64,000 bases of DNA from an uncultured Acetatifactor sp. (GTDB lineage: Bacteria; Bacillota; Clostridia; Lachnospirales; Lachnospiraceae), in the NCBI GenBank assembly GCA_910584865.1, contig CAJUCE010000012.1:62001-126000 (forward strand), given 5' to 3'. The notes beneath the pieces were generated by a model. The model saw only the letters and a program-made list of their open reading frames with translations. It was not told the DNA's origin and made no database searches. A program made the position numbers and the translations under genes. This document shows, in pieces, positions 44,780 to 53,848 of this stretch (positions within the stretch are counted from its first letter, which is position 1; each line of letters starts with the position of its first letter).

Positions 44780-44986
44780 GTAATTACAGTCGCTGACAGC
44801 TTTTTGCCCCAATGGCTGCCGGCAGCATGGCGAAAATAACAAAAGTGTAAATATAGTATTGGGCTTGGCTATTAGGGAAATCAGTTATGGACAGAATCCA
44901 TAACGAAATCGTAAAATGGCATGACAAACTGAATGATGCAGGAATCAAATAAACTCAGGAAAGAACATGGCGGGGAAAAGTAAGAT

Positions 44987-46189
44987 ATGTTCATAAAATT
45001 TTTCGAAACATTAAGAGAAAAAGGCCTTCGGGTAACCCTGGGAGAGTGGCTCACCTTCCAGGAGGCGCTGGACAAGGGGCTCTGTGGCAGTTCCCTGACG
45101 CGGTTTTATTACACGGCACGGATGATTCTGGTGAAGAGCGAAACGGATTTTGACAAATTCGACATGGCCTTCGATGAGTGCTTCAAGGCGGCCCAGAGGG
45201 AGACGGAAGTGGGCAAGGAGATGCTGCGCTGGCTGGACAAGTCGGACATGATGGAACTGGCCCACGAGGAAGCCAGGGATCATATGAACAAGATGGAGGA
45301 TCTCCAGATTGACAAGGAGGACGTGGAGGAAAAGTTCCGTCAGCGCCTGAAGGACCAGGACAGCGAGCACAACGGCGGGAGCTTCTGGATTGGCACCATG
45401 GGCAAAACCTCCTTCGGCAATACGGGCGGCAACGTGGGCGGCGTCCGGGTGGGCGGCAAGACCGGATACCAGTCCGCCTTTGCGGTGGTGGGGGCCAGGA
45501 AATACCGGGATTTCAGGGACGACCGGGTTCTGGACAACAGGCAGTTCCAGATGGCGTTCCGGAAGCTCCGGCAGTTTTCAAGCCGTCTGGACATCCCGGA
45601 GACGGAGCTGGATATCAATGGAACCGTGGACAAGACCTGCAACAACGGCGGCTGCCTGCAGATTGTCATGCAGAAACCCCGGAAAAATGCGGTGAAGCTT
45701 TTGCTTCTGATGGATTCCGGGGGCACCATGATTCCCTTCAGCAGCCTGCTGAACGACCTGTTCCAGGCAATTCATAAGTCCAATCATTACAAGGATGTTA
45801 AGACTTATTACTTCCACAACTGCATCTACAGCAAGCTCTACAAGACCCCGGAGTGCGAGAACGGAGACTGGGTGGACACGGAGTGGATGTTCCGCAATGT
45901 GGGAAGTGACTACAAGGTGATCATTGTGGGCGACGCGGCCATGGCACCGGAGGAACTCTATTCCGACACGGGAAATTACAGGGGGCCCAACGGCGGCCTG
46001 TCCGGCTATGAATGGCTGCAGCTGATGAAGAAGAAATACAAGAAAATCGTGTGGCTGAACCCGAAGATGGCTCCGGGGCGTGCTCCATGGCGGGAGGCGG
46101 AGACTGCGGTGAAGGAGCTGTTTCCCATGTACAAGCTGACAGTGGACGGGTTGAACCAGGCCATGCAGAAACTGATGTCAGCCCGCTGA
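44987..46189 (+). CDS. VWA domain protein (CoxE-like), MoxR partner
   Basis: A 400-residue protein with an all-helical N-terminal region (1-190, FIKFFETLREKGLRVTLGEW) and a C-terminal von Willebrand A domain. The metal site motif is DSGGTM (DxSxS variant), followed by YYFHNCIYSKLYKTPECENGDW and YKVIIVGDAAMAPEELY. This is the CoxE/YehP-like group that works with MoxR ATPases. It is 2.5 kb from the MoxR gene, separated by the EIIC-fusion gene. A fragment copied from its coding sequence lies just downstream at 46333. Confidence 0.85.
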   Translation: MFIKFFETLREKGLRVTLGEWLTFQEALDKGLCGSSLTRFYYTARMILVKSETDFDKFDMAFDECFKAAQRETEVGKEMLRWLDKSDMMELAHEEARDHMNKMEDLQIDKEDVEEKFRQRLKDQDSEHNGGSFWIGTMGKTSFGNTGGNVGGVRVGGKTGYQSAFAVVGARKYRDFRDDRVLDNRQFQMAFRKLRQFSSRLDIPETELDINGTVDKTCNNGGCLQIVMQKPRKNAVKLLLLMDSGGTMIPFSSLLNDLFQAIHKSNHYKDVKTYYFHNCIYSKLYKTPECENGDWVDTEWMFRNVGSDYKVIIVGDAAMAPEELYSDTGNYRGPNGGLSGYEWLQLMKKKYKKIVWLNPKMAPGRAPWREAETAVKELFPMYKLTVDGLNQAMQKLMSAR

Positions 46190-46332
46190 CAGTGACGGGA
46201 TAATTGCGGGTTGTTGAAGGCTATTGGCTATGGGGAGCGTTATTCGTCTGGAAGAATACACGAAGATGGTGTCTCACCCTGCAACAGATGTGAAAGCTGA
46301 AGTTTTGTGCGCCCGGCTTATCGGACATGGCA

Positions 46333-46396
46333 CAAGGCTCCGGAATGTGAAAACGGCGACTGGGTGAACCAAAAGTGGATGTTCCGCAATGTGGGG
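46333..46396 (+). pseudogene. Duplicated fragment of the VWA gene
   Basis: Encodes KAPECENGDWVNQKWMFRNVG in one frame, matching KTPECENGDWVDTEWMFRNVG of the VWA protein; about 64 bases at roughly 80% identity. Surrounding DNA (46190-46469) holds no confident gene. It is a short remnant of a partial duplication. Confidence 0.75.
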
Positions 46397-46469
46397 ACTA
46401 CAGAGATCCTAACGGCAGGCAGTATGCCTGCGGCATCTTCGGAAGAGAAAAAGTATAGTGAGGAGAGTA

Positions 46470-46991
46470 ATGATTTACTGGCAGGGAGAAGATATCCTCA
46501 TCCGGGATATGGAAGAATCGGACGTTTCCGGCATCTGTAGGGCGGATGGGGAAGAATCAGAAGATAATATTCGCTATTTCGATAAGCAGTTCGGGCATAT
46601 CCGGGAAAAGGCATGCGCAGGCCTGATCGCCGTCTGCCAGGGAGAAATAGCCGGATACGTATATCTTTATTATCAATGTAAATGGGGCGGAATGGGGAAT
46701 CAGGGCTATCCTGGCGTGGTGGATTTATATGTCCGGGACAAATTCCGCAGAAGAGGAATCGGCCACATGCTGATGGATGCGGCAGAGCAGATTGCGGCGG
46801 AATACAGCGGCCTGGTATATCTGGATGTGGGGCTGAACAGCGAGTTTGGCAGCGCTCAGAGACTATACGCGAAAAGAGGGTATATCCCCGACGGAAAGGG
46901 ATGCTACTATGAGGAAAAGGTGTGCGGAACCAATGCGGTGTGCCGGAATTCCGATGAACTGACCCTCTGCCTGGTAAAGGGGTTAAGGTGA
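46470..46991 (+). CDS. GNAT family N-acetyltransferase
   Basis: A 173-residue GNAT enzyme that transfers an acyl group from acyl-CoA to an unknown amine. The coenzyme-A loop motif is VRDKFRRRGIGHMLMDAAEQIA, preceded by beta strands GLIAVCQGEIAGYVYLY and followed by VYLDVGLNSEFGSAQRLYAKRGY. Start at ATG 46470 after GAGGAG. It follows the VWA fragment, so its promoter region was probably formed by that rearrangement. Confidence 0.88.
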   Translation: MIYWQGEDILIRDMEESDVSGICRADGEESEDNIRYFDKQFGHIREKACAGLIAVCQGEIAGYVYLYYQCKWGGMGNQGYPGVVDLYVRDKFRRRGIGHMLMDAAEQIAAEYSGLVYLDVGLNSEFGSAQRLYAKRGYIPDGKGCYYEEKVCGTNAVCRNSDELTLCLVKGLR

Positions 46992-47066
46992 TGGTTTATG
47001 ACCAAAGCTGTTGTGTTTTTGCTGCCCGGGTGATGCTGCGGAACGGACAGGCAGGGGATCCGGATG

Positions 47067-47174
47067 TTGAAAACCGCCAATGATATACTCGTGAGCGCAT
47101 ACATTTGCCGCTTTCTGTTCCGGGCTGCGGAAGCGCTCACTCGTTATACGATTTCAACTGGCAGATGTTTTCAA
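47067..47174. repeat. Palindromic spacer element
   Basis: TTGAAAAC (47067-47074) and GTTTTCAA (47167-47174) bound an imperfect palindrome with GCCA/TGGC and a perfect GTGAGCGC/GCGCTCAC stem inside (47091-47098 and 47133-47140). The size of about 110 bases with inverted ends recalls a small non-autonomous element, but no target-site duplication is evident. Confidence 0.45.
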
Positions 47175-47189
47175 TCGTGAGTATATACT

Positions 47190-47765
47190 ATGAAAGGAAA
47201 CGGGAAGGAAAAAGTGAGAATCGCAACCTATAATGTATGGAATGAAGAGAAAGGCATGGGGGACAGGCGTCAATTGATCATAGAGGAAATCCTGCGTGTG
47301 GATGCGGACTTCATTGCCCTGCAGGAAATAACGCCCCGATTTTATCAGGAGTTTCTGGCAAAGCTTTCCCGGTATCCTTATTCCGAATATGGAAAATATA
47401 CGAACGAGGAGGAAGGTCTGGCTGTTTTGAGCAAATATCCCATTACAGGCCGCACCTTTCTCCATACAGAGGAAGGTTATGGGGGAAGCTGCGGCCTGAA
47501 TGTACTGCTTCGTGTGGACGGTATAAGGCTTTCCGTGACCGATGTGCATCTGCCGTGGGATTCGGCGAGAGTGAAGGAAGAGCAGATTGTGGCGATTGAG
47601 AAGTTCAGCCATGAACAGAAGGGGCAGGCCGATTACTTTGTCGTTTTGGGCGATTTCAACTGCGGCATCAATTCCAGTGTGCACCGCTTTATGACGGGTG
47701 AACAGACCATCGGCGGAAACGAGGCCAAGCCCTACTGGTACGAGGTGTATCATGGAGAAAGATAG
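47190..47765 (+). CDS. Endonuclease/exonuclease/phosphatase family protein, short
   Basis: A 191-residue EEP-fold protein. The early motifs are there: RIATYNVWNEE (Asn), FIALQEIT (catalytic Glu), GLAVLSKYPI, TDVHLPWD and VVLGDFNCG (Asp/Asn). The last conserved SDH motif is missing, and relatives are typically 250 residues or more, so the C-terminus is probably truncated. The end overlaps a small membrane-protein frame, which may be the fusion point of the truncation. Activity is doubtful. Confidence 0.7.
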   Translation: MKGNGKEKVRIATYNVWNEEKGMGDRRQLIIEEILRVDADFIALQEITPRFYQEFLAKLSRYPYSEYGKYTNEEEGLAVLSKYPITGRTFLHTEEGYGGSCGLNVLLRVDGIRLSVTDVHLPWDSARVKEEQIVAIEKFSHEQKGQADYFVVLGDFNCGINSSVHRFMTGEQTIGGNEAKPYWYEVYHGER

Positions 47766-47940
47766 GTTTCGGATAGCAGTTTCTATTGTAATCGGATATA
47801 TTGTTTTATGGTATGCAGGAGCAATGTTCAGCTTCTTTCCATTTTTGGGGGATGATGCCGTTAGTGCAATAGGTTTTACTGGATTGTTGATTTGCCTTGT
47901 TATTGTAGCTTGCGCATGTTGGATAATAGACGAAATCTAG
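47752..47940 (+). CDS. Small two-helix membrane protein
   Basis: A 62-residue hydrophobic protein (MEKDRFRIAVSIVIGYIVLW with a helix at 8-30, then AIGFTGLLICLVIVACACWI at 39-58). Its ATG overlaps the end of the EEP gene by 14 bases in another frame and has a GAGGTG ribosome site. No family recognised. Position and overlap suggest coupled translation. Confidence 0.5.
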   Translation: MEKDRFRIAVSIVIGYIVLWYAGAMFSFFPFLGDDAVSAIGFTGLLICLVIVACACWIIDEI

Positions 47941-47987
47941 AAAAAATAAAAATTTCAAAATTTACAGGAAAGGCATGGAAAAGAAAA

Positions 47988-49271
47988 ATGACAGTATTTG
48001 AAGAACTGAAAGCCAGAGGACTTCTGGCCCAATTGACAGACGAGGAAGAGATTAAGGAGCTGATCAACAACGGCAAAGCCACCTTCTACATCGGCTTCGA
48101 TCCCACGGCAGACAGTCTGCATGTAGGGCATTTCATGGCGCTGTGCCTGATGAAGCGGCTGCAGATGGCGGGAAATAAGCCCATCGCCCTCATCGGCGGC
48201 GGTACGGGCATGATAGGAGATCCTTCCGGGAGAAGTGACCTTCGAACCATGATGACGAAGGAGACCATCGAACATAACTGCGAGTGCTTCAGGAAGCAGA
48301 TGAGCCGTTTCATTGATTTCGCCGAGGATGGGGCTGACGGTTCTGCCGGAGAAGGAGAGCAGGGCAATGACGCAGAAAAGCATTCCAAAGCGCTGATGGT
48401 GAACAATGCGGACTGGCTGATGGATCTGAATTATATCGAGTTCATCCGGGATATCGGGGTGCATTTCTCCGTGAACAGGATGCTGACGGCAGAGTGCTAC
48501 AAGCAGCGCATGGAGAAGGGCTTAAGCTTCCTGGAATTCAATTACATGATCATGCAGAGCTACGATTTCCTGAAGCTGTATGAAAATTACGGCTGCAACA
48601 TGCAGTTCGGCGGCGACGACCAGTGGAGCAACATGCTGGGCGGCACGGAGCTGATCCGCAGGAAGCTTGGCAAGGACGCATACGCCATGACGATTACCCT
48701 TCTTTTGAATTCCGAAGGAAAGAAGATGGGCAAGACCCAGAAAGGGGCGGTATGGCTTGATCCCAACAAGACCTCTCCCTTCGAATTCTATCAGTACTGG
48801 AGAAATGTGGCGGATGCGGATGTACTGAAATGCCTGCGGATGCTTACCTTCCTGCCCATTGAGCAGATCGACGAGATGGACAGGTGGGAGGGCAGCCAGC
48901 TGAACCAGGCCAAGGAGATTCTGGCCTTCGAGCTGACGAAACTGGTACACGGCGAAGAGGAAGCGGGGAAAGCCCGGGAGAGTGCCAGGGCGCTGTTTTC
49001 CGGAGCGGCGGAAGGGGCCGATATGCCCACAAGCCGGCTGAAGGAAGAGGATTTCCGGGACGGAGCCATCGACATCCTCGGCGTACTGACGGCATCCGGC
49101 CTTACCGCGTCCCGTTCCGAGGCCAGACGTGCGGTGGAGCAGGGCGGCGTTACGGTTGACGGTGAGAAAGTAGGCGATATTAAGACCATGTACAGGCCGG
49201 AGCAGTTCGCGGGAGACGGGATTGTAGTCAGACGCGGCAAAAAGAACTACAAGAGAGTTATCTATAAATAA
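47988..49271 (+). CDS. tyrS: Tyrosyl-tRNA synthetase
   Basis: Charges tRNA-Tyr. Class I synthetase of 427 residues. GFDPTADSLHVGHFMALC (HIGH at 45-48), GMIGDPSGRSDLR, FGGDDQWSNMLGGTELIRR and the KMSKS-type KMGKTQKGAVW are present; an S4-like RNA-binding domain closes the protein (SEARRAVEQGGVTVDGEKV). ATG 47988 has GGAAAAG about 5 bases upstream. No T-box leader is visible in the 47-base gap, so it may depend on an upstream promoter. Confidence 0.95.
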   Translation: MTVFEELKARGLLAQLTDEEEIKELINNGKATFYIGFDPTADSLHVGHFMALCLMKRLQMAGNKPIALIGGGTGMIGDPSGRSDLRTMMTKETIEHNCECFRKQMSRFIDFAEDGADGSAGEGEQGNDAEKHSKALMVNNADWLMDLNYIEFIRDIGVHFSVNRMLTAECYKQRMEKGLSFLEFNYMIMQSYDFLKLYENYGCNMQFGGDDQWSNMLGGTELIRRKLGKDAYAMTITLLLNSEGKKMGKTQKGAVWLDPNKTSPFEFYQYWRNVADADVLKCLRMLTFLPIEQIDEMDRWEGSQLNQAKEILAFELTKLVHGEEEAGKARESARALFSGAAEGADMPTSRLKEEDFRDGAIDILGVLTASGLTASRSEARRAVEQGGVTVDGEKVGDIKTMYRPEQFAGDGIVVRRGKKNYKRVIYK

Positions 49272-49315
49272 AACGGAGTAAGAAGTTCTTATAATGAGAG
49301 AAGGGATGTGGCAGA

Positions 49316-49870
49316 ATGGCATTGGCGTCAGATGGGCATTGGAGAGATGAAAAGATAAATGGTGTGATTTACGATATGTCGCCGTCTCCCAGTTTTCAGC
49401 ATGGAATTATCAACAATAATATTAATACAGTTATTAAAGCAGGTTTAAAAGACAGTCTTTGTCTTGTCTTCATGGAAAACCTGGACTTTAAATACCATCC
49501 GGATGTAAACGATGATTATCTGTGTCCGGATATTATGATCGTCTGTGACCGAAAGCATTTAAAGGGCGGAGCCTACAGCGGGGTTCCGAAATTTATTGCC
49601 GAAACCTTGAGCCATTCCACAGCAAAGAGAGACAGGACTGAGAAGAAGAATATCTATGAGCAGGCGGGTGTGGAAGAATACTGGATTGTCTCACCCCAGG
49701 GCTCGGTGGAAATCTATTATCTGCAAGATGGGAAATACGTTCTGGAGCAGATTTATATGCTCCAGGACGACAAAGAGGATGAGGATTATAATGCGGATAC
49801 AGAAATTTCATTAAAGGTTTTTCCAAATATTAAGATGACCCTGGGGGAGATCTTTGAGGGGCTGGATTGA
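49316..49870 (+). CDS. Uma2 family protein (second copy)
   Basis: A 184-residue Uma2/DUF820 protein: INGVIYDMSPSPSFQHGIINN, LCPDIMIVCDRKHLKGGAYSGVPKFIAETLS and EQAGVEEYWIVSPQ. It is AT-richer and clearly divergent from the copy at 39934, and lacks the first helix of that copy. Role unknown. It follows tyrS by 44 bases. Confidence 0.82.
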   Translation: MALASDGHWRDEKINGVIYDMSPSPSFQHGIINNNINTVIKAGLKDSLCLVFMENLDFKYHPDVNDDYLCPDIMIVCDRKHLKGGAYSGVPKFIAETLSHSTAKRDRTEKKNIYEQAGVEEYWIVSPQGSVEIYYLQDGKYVLEQIYMLQDDKEDEDYNADTEISLKVFPNIKMTLGEIFEGLD

Positions 49871-49921
49871 GCGTGCGAGCCGTTGGTGTTGCGGGGGAAT
49901 TGCGGTGCCAACGGTGTTTTT

Positions 49922-50024
49922 CTTCCTGACGAATCCCCACAGAACCCCAAGACACAGCAATAATGTACCACCTGCCAGGCATCCACACAGCAGAGAAGGG
50001 CTTTGCGGGTTTGTCTGGCCGCCT
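49922..50024 (-). pseudogene. Duplicated 3' tail of the SGNH hydrolase gene
   Basis: On the complement it encodes LCGCLAGGTLLLCLGVLWGFVRKK in one frame, corresponding to LLLWGCLAGGILLLCLGILWKFIRK at the end of the hydrolase. Both copies lie next to each other (the intact tail at about 50095-50190). The rest of 49871-50088 holds no gene. Confidence 0.7.
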
Positions 50025-50088
50025 GTCTCTGTGAGGGGGTTGGCAGCTTACAGGGCAATCTGTACCGGTCTGATAAATTTCGACGGTA

Positions 50089-51663
50089 CTAACGACGTTT
50101 GCTTTTTCTTATGAACTTCCACAGTATTCCAAGACACAGCAGTAATATGCCGCCTGCCAGGCATCCCCACAGCAGAAGGGCGCTGCGGGCTTCCCTTGCG
50201 GCCTGCTCCCTTGCGGCTTCCTCGGCTTCCCTTGCGGCCTGCTCCCTTGCGGCTTCCTCGGCCTCCCTTGCGGCCTGTTCCTGCGCAGCCTTTCTTGCGG
50301 CTTCTTCCGCTTCTCTGGCATTCTGCTCCAATTCTTCCGGGAGATACCCCTGTGCAGTGACGGTTATGCGGAGCACATCGTCAGCATTCTCCCGGACGAT
50401 TGCATAAATCTCACTGCGAAGAGCGTCATCTTTTGCACGCCAGGCATCGTAAGCCTCCTGTATCTGTTCCGGCGTAAAGGAAGCCCGCTGCATCATCACC
50501 TCAATCCACATGGCGCGGCCGTCCACGGTTTCCTGATGCCGCTTCCTGCACAGAGAAGCCGCCTGCTGCATAGCCTGCTGGCGGGGGTTTGTCTCCAGTG
50601 CGCCCATATCGATTCCTTCTGCCAGTTCTTTCCCTGTGAAATTTCCCAGTTCCGTATCCCCTGCCCGCACACAGTAGGAGACATCATCCGAAAGCCCGTC
50701 AATGGAAAACTGCTGTTGGAAGAGAACGCCGGAGGATGTATGGCGGCCCATAAATTCACGGAAATCCGTAAATTCGCTGCGGTTGGCCAGAGGCAGGACT
50801 TCCGGAGCAAGGGTCATGCAGACGCCCTTTTCCCCGCGGTAGAAATCCGTAAGGCCGTTTCGCAGCGTCTGGGGCTCCCCGTCCTCCGGCACATGAAGCG
50901 CAGAGAGAATCTCCGGCTCAGCACCCTGGGCCAGGAGGATGGAATTCGCAAGCAGCACCTGCCCCGTGGCATTGGGATGGATGCAGTCCGTGGTCAGGGT
51001 GTTTCCGGGATCCTCCTGCTGAATGTCTTTCGTCAGGGCGGCCATGGGCGTGTGCAGATCCAGATAATGGACTTCCCAGAGGGCGGCCTGTGCCTCCAGC
51101 TGCTCCATATATTCCAGAATCCGGCTTTCAAAAGCCCACTTTTTATTCCCGTTTTTGGTAAAGTTTATGGAACAGTTCTCGTCGCACACAGGCGGGGAGA
51201 GAAGCAGGATATCGCCGCCCTCCAGGCCGTCCTGTTTCAGCCGCCCGATCAGCGCGTCCATGCTCGCTATGTAATCCTGGGTGGAAATTCCCAGAATGGC
51301 TTCATTGGTGCCAAGCATGATCACCGCCTTGTCAAGTCCCTTAAAGGCGGGATCCTGGTCATAAATATTCAGCACATCACTGATTTTGTAACCGCCTGCG
51401 CTGATGTTCCGGAATTCTGTCTGCCTGTCAGGGAAAAGGCTCAGGTAATACAGGCTGAGGATATCCATATAGGACAGGGGTGTGTAGGAGGCGTAGGTGA
51501 TGCTGTCTCCGATAAAGCCCACACATTCCCCGTCACTGTAAAAGTCCAGCGGAGACGGGGAAAAGGATGCCGCCCGGGCAGACATTCCCGGTCCCAGGGA
51601 GAGGATGCACAGGAAAAGAGCCAATTTTTTTACATGTTTTTTTATCATTGGAAATTTTATCAT
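50089..51663 (-). CDS. Membrane-tethered SGNH/GDSL hydrolase with helical repeat stalk
   Basis: A 524-residue surface protein: signal peptide (KKLALFLCILSLGPGMSARAA), SGNH hydrolase domain (about 30-300) with FIGDSITY (Ser), GGYKISD (Gly), MLGTNEA (Asn) and DCIHPNATG (Asp/His), a middle region, then a stalk of the 12-residue repeat QAAREAEEAARE, a transmembrane helix and a basic tail. It thus displays an esterase/acetyl-hydrolase outside the cell, possibly on wall or glycan O-acetyl groups. The start follows AAGGAG; the longer frame to 51771 lacks one. The repeat stalk is encoded by a 36-base tandem repeat (50191-50285). Confidence 0.82.
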   Translation of the reverse strand: MIKFPMIKKHVKKLALFLCILSLGPGMSARAASFSPSPLDFYSDGECVGFIGDSITYASYTPLSYMDILSLYYLSLFPDRQTEFRNISAGGYKISDVLNIYDQDPAFKGLDKAVIMLGTNEAILGISTQDYIASMDALIGRLKQDGLEGGDILLLSPPVCDENCSINFTKNGNKKWAFESRILEYMEQLEAQAALWEVHYLDLHTPMAALTKDIQQEDPGNTLTTDCIHPNATGQVLLANSILLAQGAEPEILSALHVPEDGEPQTLRNGLTDFYRGEKGVCMTLAPEVLPLANRSEFTDFREFMGRHTSSGVLFQQQFSIDGLSDDVSYCVRAGDTELGNFTGKELAEGIDMGALETNPRQQAMQQAASLCRKRHQETVDGRAMWIEVMMQRASFTPEQIQEAYDAWRAKDDALRSEIYAIVRENADDVLRITVTAQGYLPEELEQNAREAEEAARKAAQEQAAREAEEAAREQAAREAEEAAREQAAREARSALLLWGCLAGGILLLCLGILWKFIRKSKRR

Positions 51664-52185
51664 TGGGGATCGCTCCTTAAAATTTGTTATATCATTCTTT
51701 TTAGATGTAAAATCGGCAGAATTCACCGGCCTGCCCAGGGCAGAAGTACGATCAGCGGCGTTCCGACACATATGGAATCAAAGCTGACTTACCTTCCGAG
51801 TCAACATTATACAGACAGGAACCGGCACTGTCAATCGGAACAAATGCGCCTCCTTGCAGGTTAAGCTTGCATAAATAGAGAAAATTTTTTCATTTGTGTA
51901 ACCTTGTCTGCATAAAAGCAGAAAAGAATGTGAACGTGTAAGTTTACCTTGCACAAATTGGCAAAACATATTAAAATGTGCAAAAAGATATGTCCTTACC
52001 CTGGATAAGATCGATCTGAGCAGGGATGGAATCGCCCATATGAATATCATTGATTTTCTTTTTTATAAGAAAGAGCTGGCATTGACATGAATATGAAACG
52101 GAAAAAACAGACCTAAACTGACTGTATGAATGAAAAGAGAAGCGCGTGAATGGAGTGAGAAGCGCATGAATAGAAGAGGATGTAC
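51664..52185. other. Divergent intergenic region
   Basis: About 520 bases, AT-rich, between divergent genes. A plausible plus-strand promoter is TTGCAC (51949-51954) and TAAAAT (51972-51977) with 17-base spacing. Repeated TTGCA/TGCAA and TGTGCAA words occur near 51860-51985. No gene is supported. Confidence 0.5.
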
Positions 52186-53694
52186 ATGGAAAATACAGGG
52201 AAGAAAACGGAAAAGGAAATAGGAAAGAAAACAGGACTGAACATCCTGGCAGGGATGCTAATTGCTTCGGCAGCCGTTGAGGTGCTGTACCGGACGGCAG
52301 GAATAGCGGGGGCGGCCCGGGGCCTGTCTTATCAGGTCTGGGTCAAAAAAACAGAAGATATCAATTTGACCATGGTACTGCCGCTGCTGCTTCTGTTGCT
52401 GGTATGGACAGCGCTGAACCGGCACAAAAAGCAGAAAAAGGGATGGGGGATGAAGCTGTTGGCGGTGGGAATGGCGGCTTTGTACCTGTTCTGGCTGTTT
52501 ATTGTAATGCTTGTTTTGGTTTTAAACTGGCATGAGGAGCATAGGCTGGTGGGAGATTTGCTGTTGGCAAACGAAGCACGTCCTTTTGAGGAAAATGTAT
52601 GGGTGTATTACCGTCGGAAGGGGATTTTTTTCCGGGTGCCCGGTGAACTGGAGATTGGGGACATGCAGCGTTACCTGGAGGAGAAATACGGGTATACTTT
52701 TACGGTACTGGAGGACAGGGACAGCTCCGGCAGGGTATTATTCGGGGAGGAAACCCATCCTGATGTAGCCGTGAAGGTGGAACGGAGTAGATGGGAATTG
52801 GAGGATAATTATGTGGAAGGGCTTACCGTGCATTATCTAAAAGAGGGCTATAGGGAACTTGGGATGGTCCGGCCGGCACAGATCCTGGATACAGGGCCTT
52901 ATTTCTACCTGGAGCTGGAAGATGAAGCGGATATAGCCGCTTTTTCAGAGGATGCGGGCAGACTGATAGAGTATGCGGTTTCCCGGACACCGTTTTTTGA
53001 GGAGCACAGGGGCATTCTGTTCTTTATGCTCATGGAGGGGGAGCAGAAGATTACGGGAGGGCTTCCCTTCGGCAGGTTGGGCAGATATGATTCCATGGAG
53101 CAGGGATATTGGACGAACCGGGAAAGCATTGCGGAATATGTGGCGGAACGTTATGCGCAGGAGTTGGAGTGGGCGGAACGGATGCGGGAATATGAAGCAG
53201 AATCATCCCGAGAGTACGAAGCAAGATTACCCCGGGAAGAGGAAAGCAGGGATTCCGGCGCCCTGACCTGGCAGGACGGAGCGACGGACCGGGTTTACGG
53301 GGAAGAGCGGAGCAGGCAGGAGGAAGCGGCATACCGGATTTATGAGGAGGTACTGGAGGAACAGGGATATTCCTACGAGGTGTGTTATGACGCCAGGGGC
53401 GGCCTCTATATTGACCTGGGGCAGAGAGACGCAGGCAGGGAGGGAGACCCGGAGACGGAAGGCTTCTACCGGACGACGCTGGTATATGACCGCCTGTCCG
53501 CGAACGGCGCCTGCGAACTGTTCGTGTTGTACAGGGAGCATAATTGGGAGACGGAGACCGGGACGGTTCAGGGGAACACCGATATTCTGGAGTTCTATGC
53601 GGTGGAGACGGAGAGCGGAAGGGTAATTGGGGCGGAGAAGACAGGATGGGCCCAGACGGGCTGCCGGGCGTACCGGGAAGCCACGGGCGAATAA
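52186..53694 (+). CDS. Membrane protein of unknown function
   Basis: A 502-residue protein. The first 120 residues hold three hydrophobic segments (about 19-34, 62-77 and 93-113) with basic loops; the rest is a large, charged, Tyr/Glu-rich domain, likely outside or at the membrane face, with a Glu/Arg-rich stretch (around residues 330-385). I recognise no family. It is in line with the serpin gene downstream (154-base gap), so the two may share a process. ATG follows AAGAGG by 6 bases. Confidence 0.55.
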   Translation: MENTGKKTEKEIGKKTGLNILAGMLIASAAVEVLYRTAGIAGAARGLSYQVWVKKTEDINLTMVLPLLLLLLVWTALNRHKKQKKGWGMKLLAVGMAALYLFWLFIVMLVLVLNWHEEHRLVGDLLLANEARPFEENVWVYYRRKGIFFRVPGELEIGDMQRYLEEKYGYTFTVLEDRDSSGRVLFGEETHPDVAVKVERSRWELEDNYVEGLTVHYLKEGYRELGMVRPAQILDTGPYFYLELEDEADIAAFSEDAGRLIEYAVSRTPFFEEHRGILFFMLMEGEQKITGGLPFGRLGRYDSMEQGYWTNRESIAEYVAERYAQELEWAERMREYEAESSREYEARLPREEESRDSGALTWQDGATDRVYGEERSRQEEAAYRIYEEVLEEQGYSYEVCYDARGGLYIDLGQRDAGREGDPETEGFYRTTLVYDRLSANGACELFVLYREHNWETETGTVQGNTDILEFYAVETESGRVIGAEKTGWAQTGCRAYREATGE

Positions 53695-53848
53695 TCGATA
53701 AAATCCTTCCCGGATTGAACTTTTTCCGATTTTTCTCGTTATTATTGATAGAAGCTTATAGAGGGGACTGTGTAGACGGCATTTTAAAAAGAACCGAAGA
53801 CGGGCATGCCGGCATGCTGCAGTTTCCAGAAAGAAGGGAGGAATCATT

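Noticed and set aside
44887..44955. 22-codon frame before the VWA gene
   Set aside because: Very short, with no convincing ribosome site or homology.
47941..47987. T-box leader for tyrS
   Set aside because: The gap is only 47 bases, far too short for a T-box.
50191..50285. CRISPR-like repeat array
   Set aside because: The 36-base repeats are adjacent without spacers and encode the Ala/Glu/Arg stalk of the SGNH protein.
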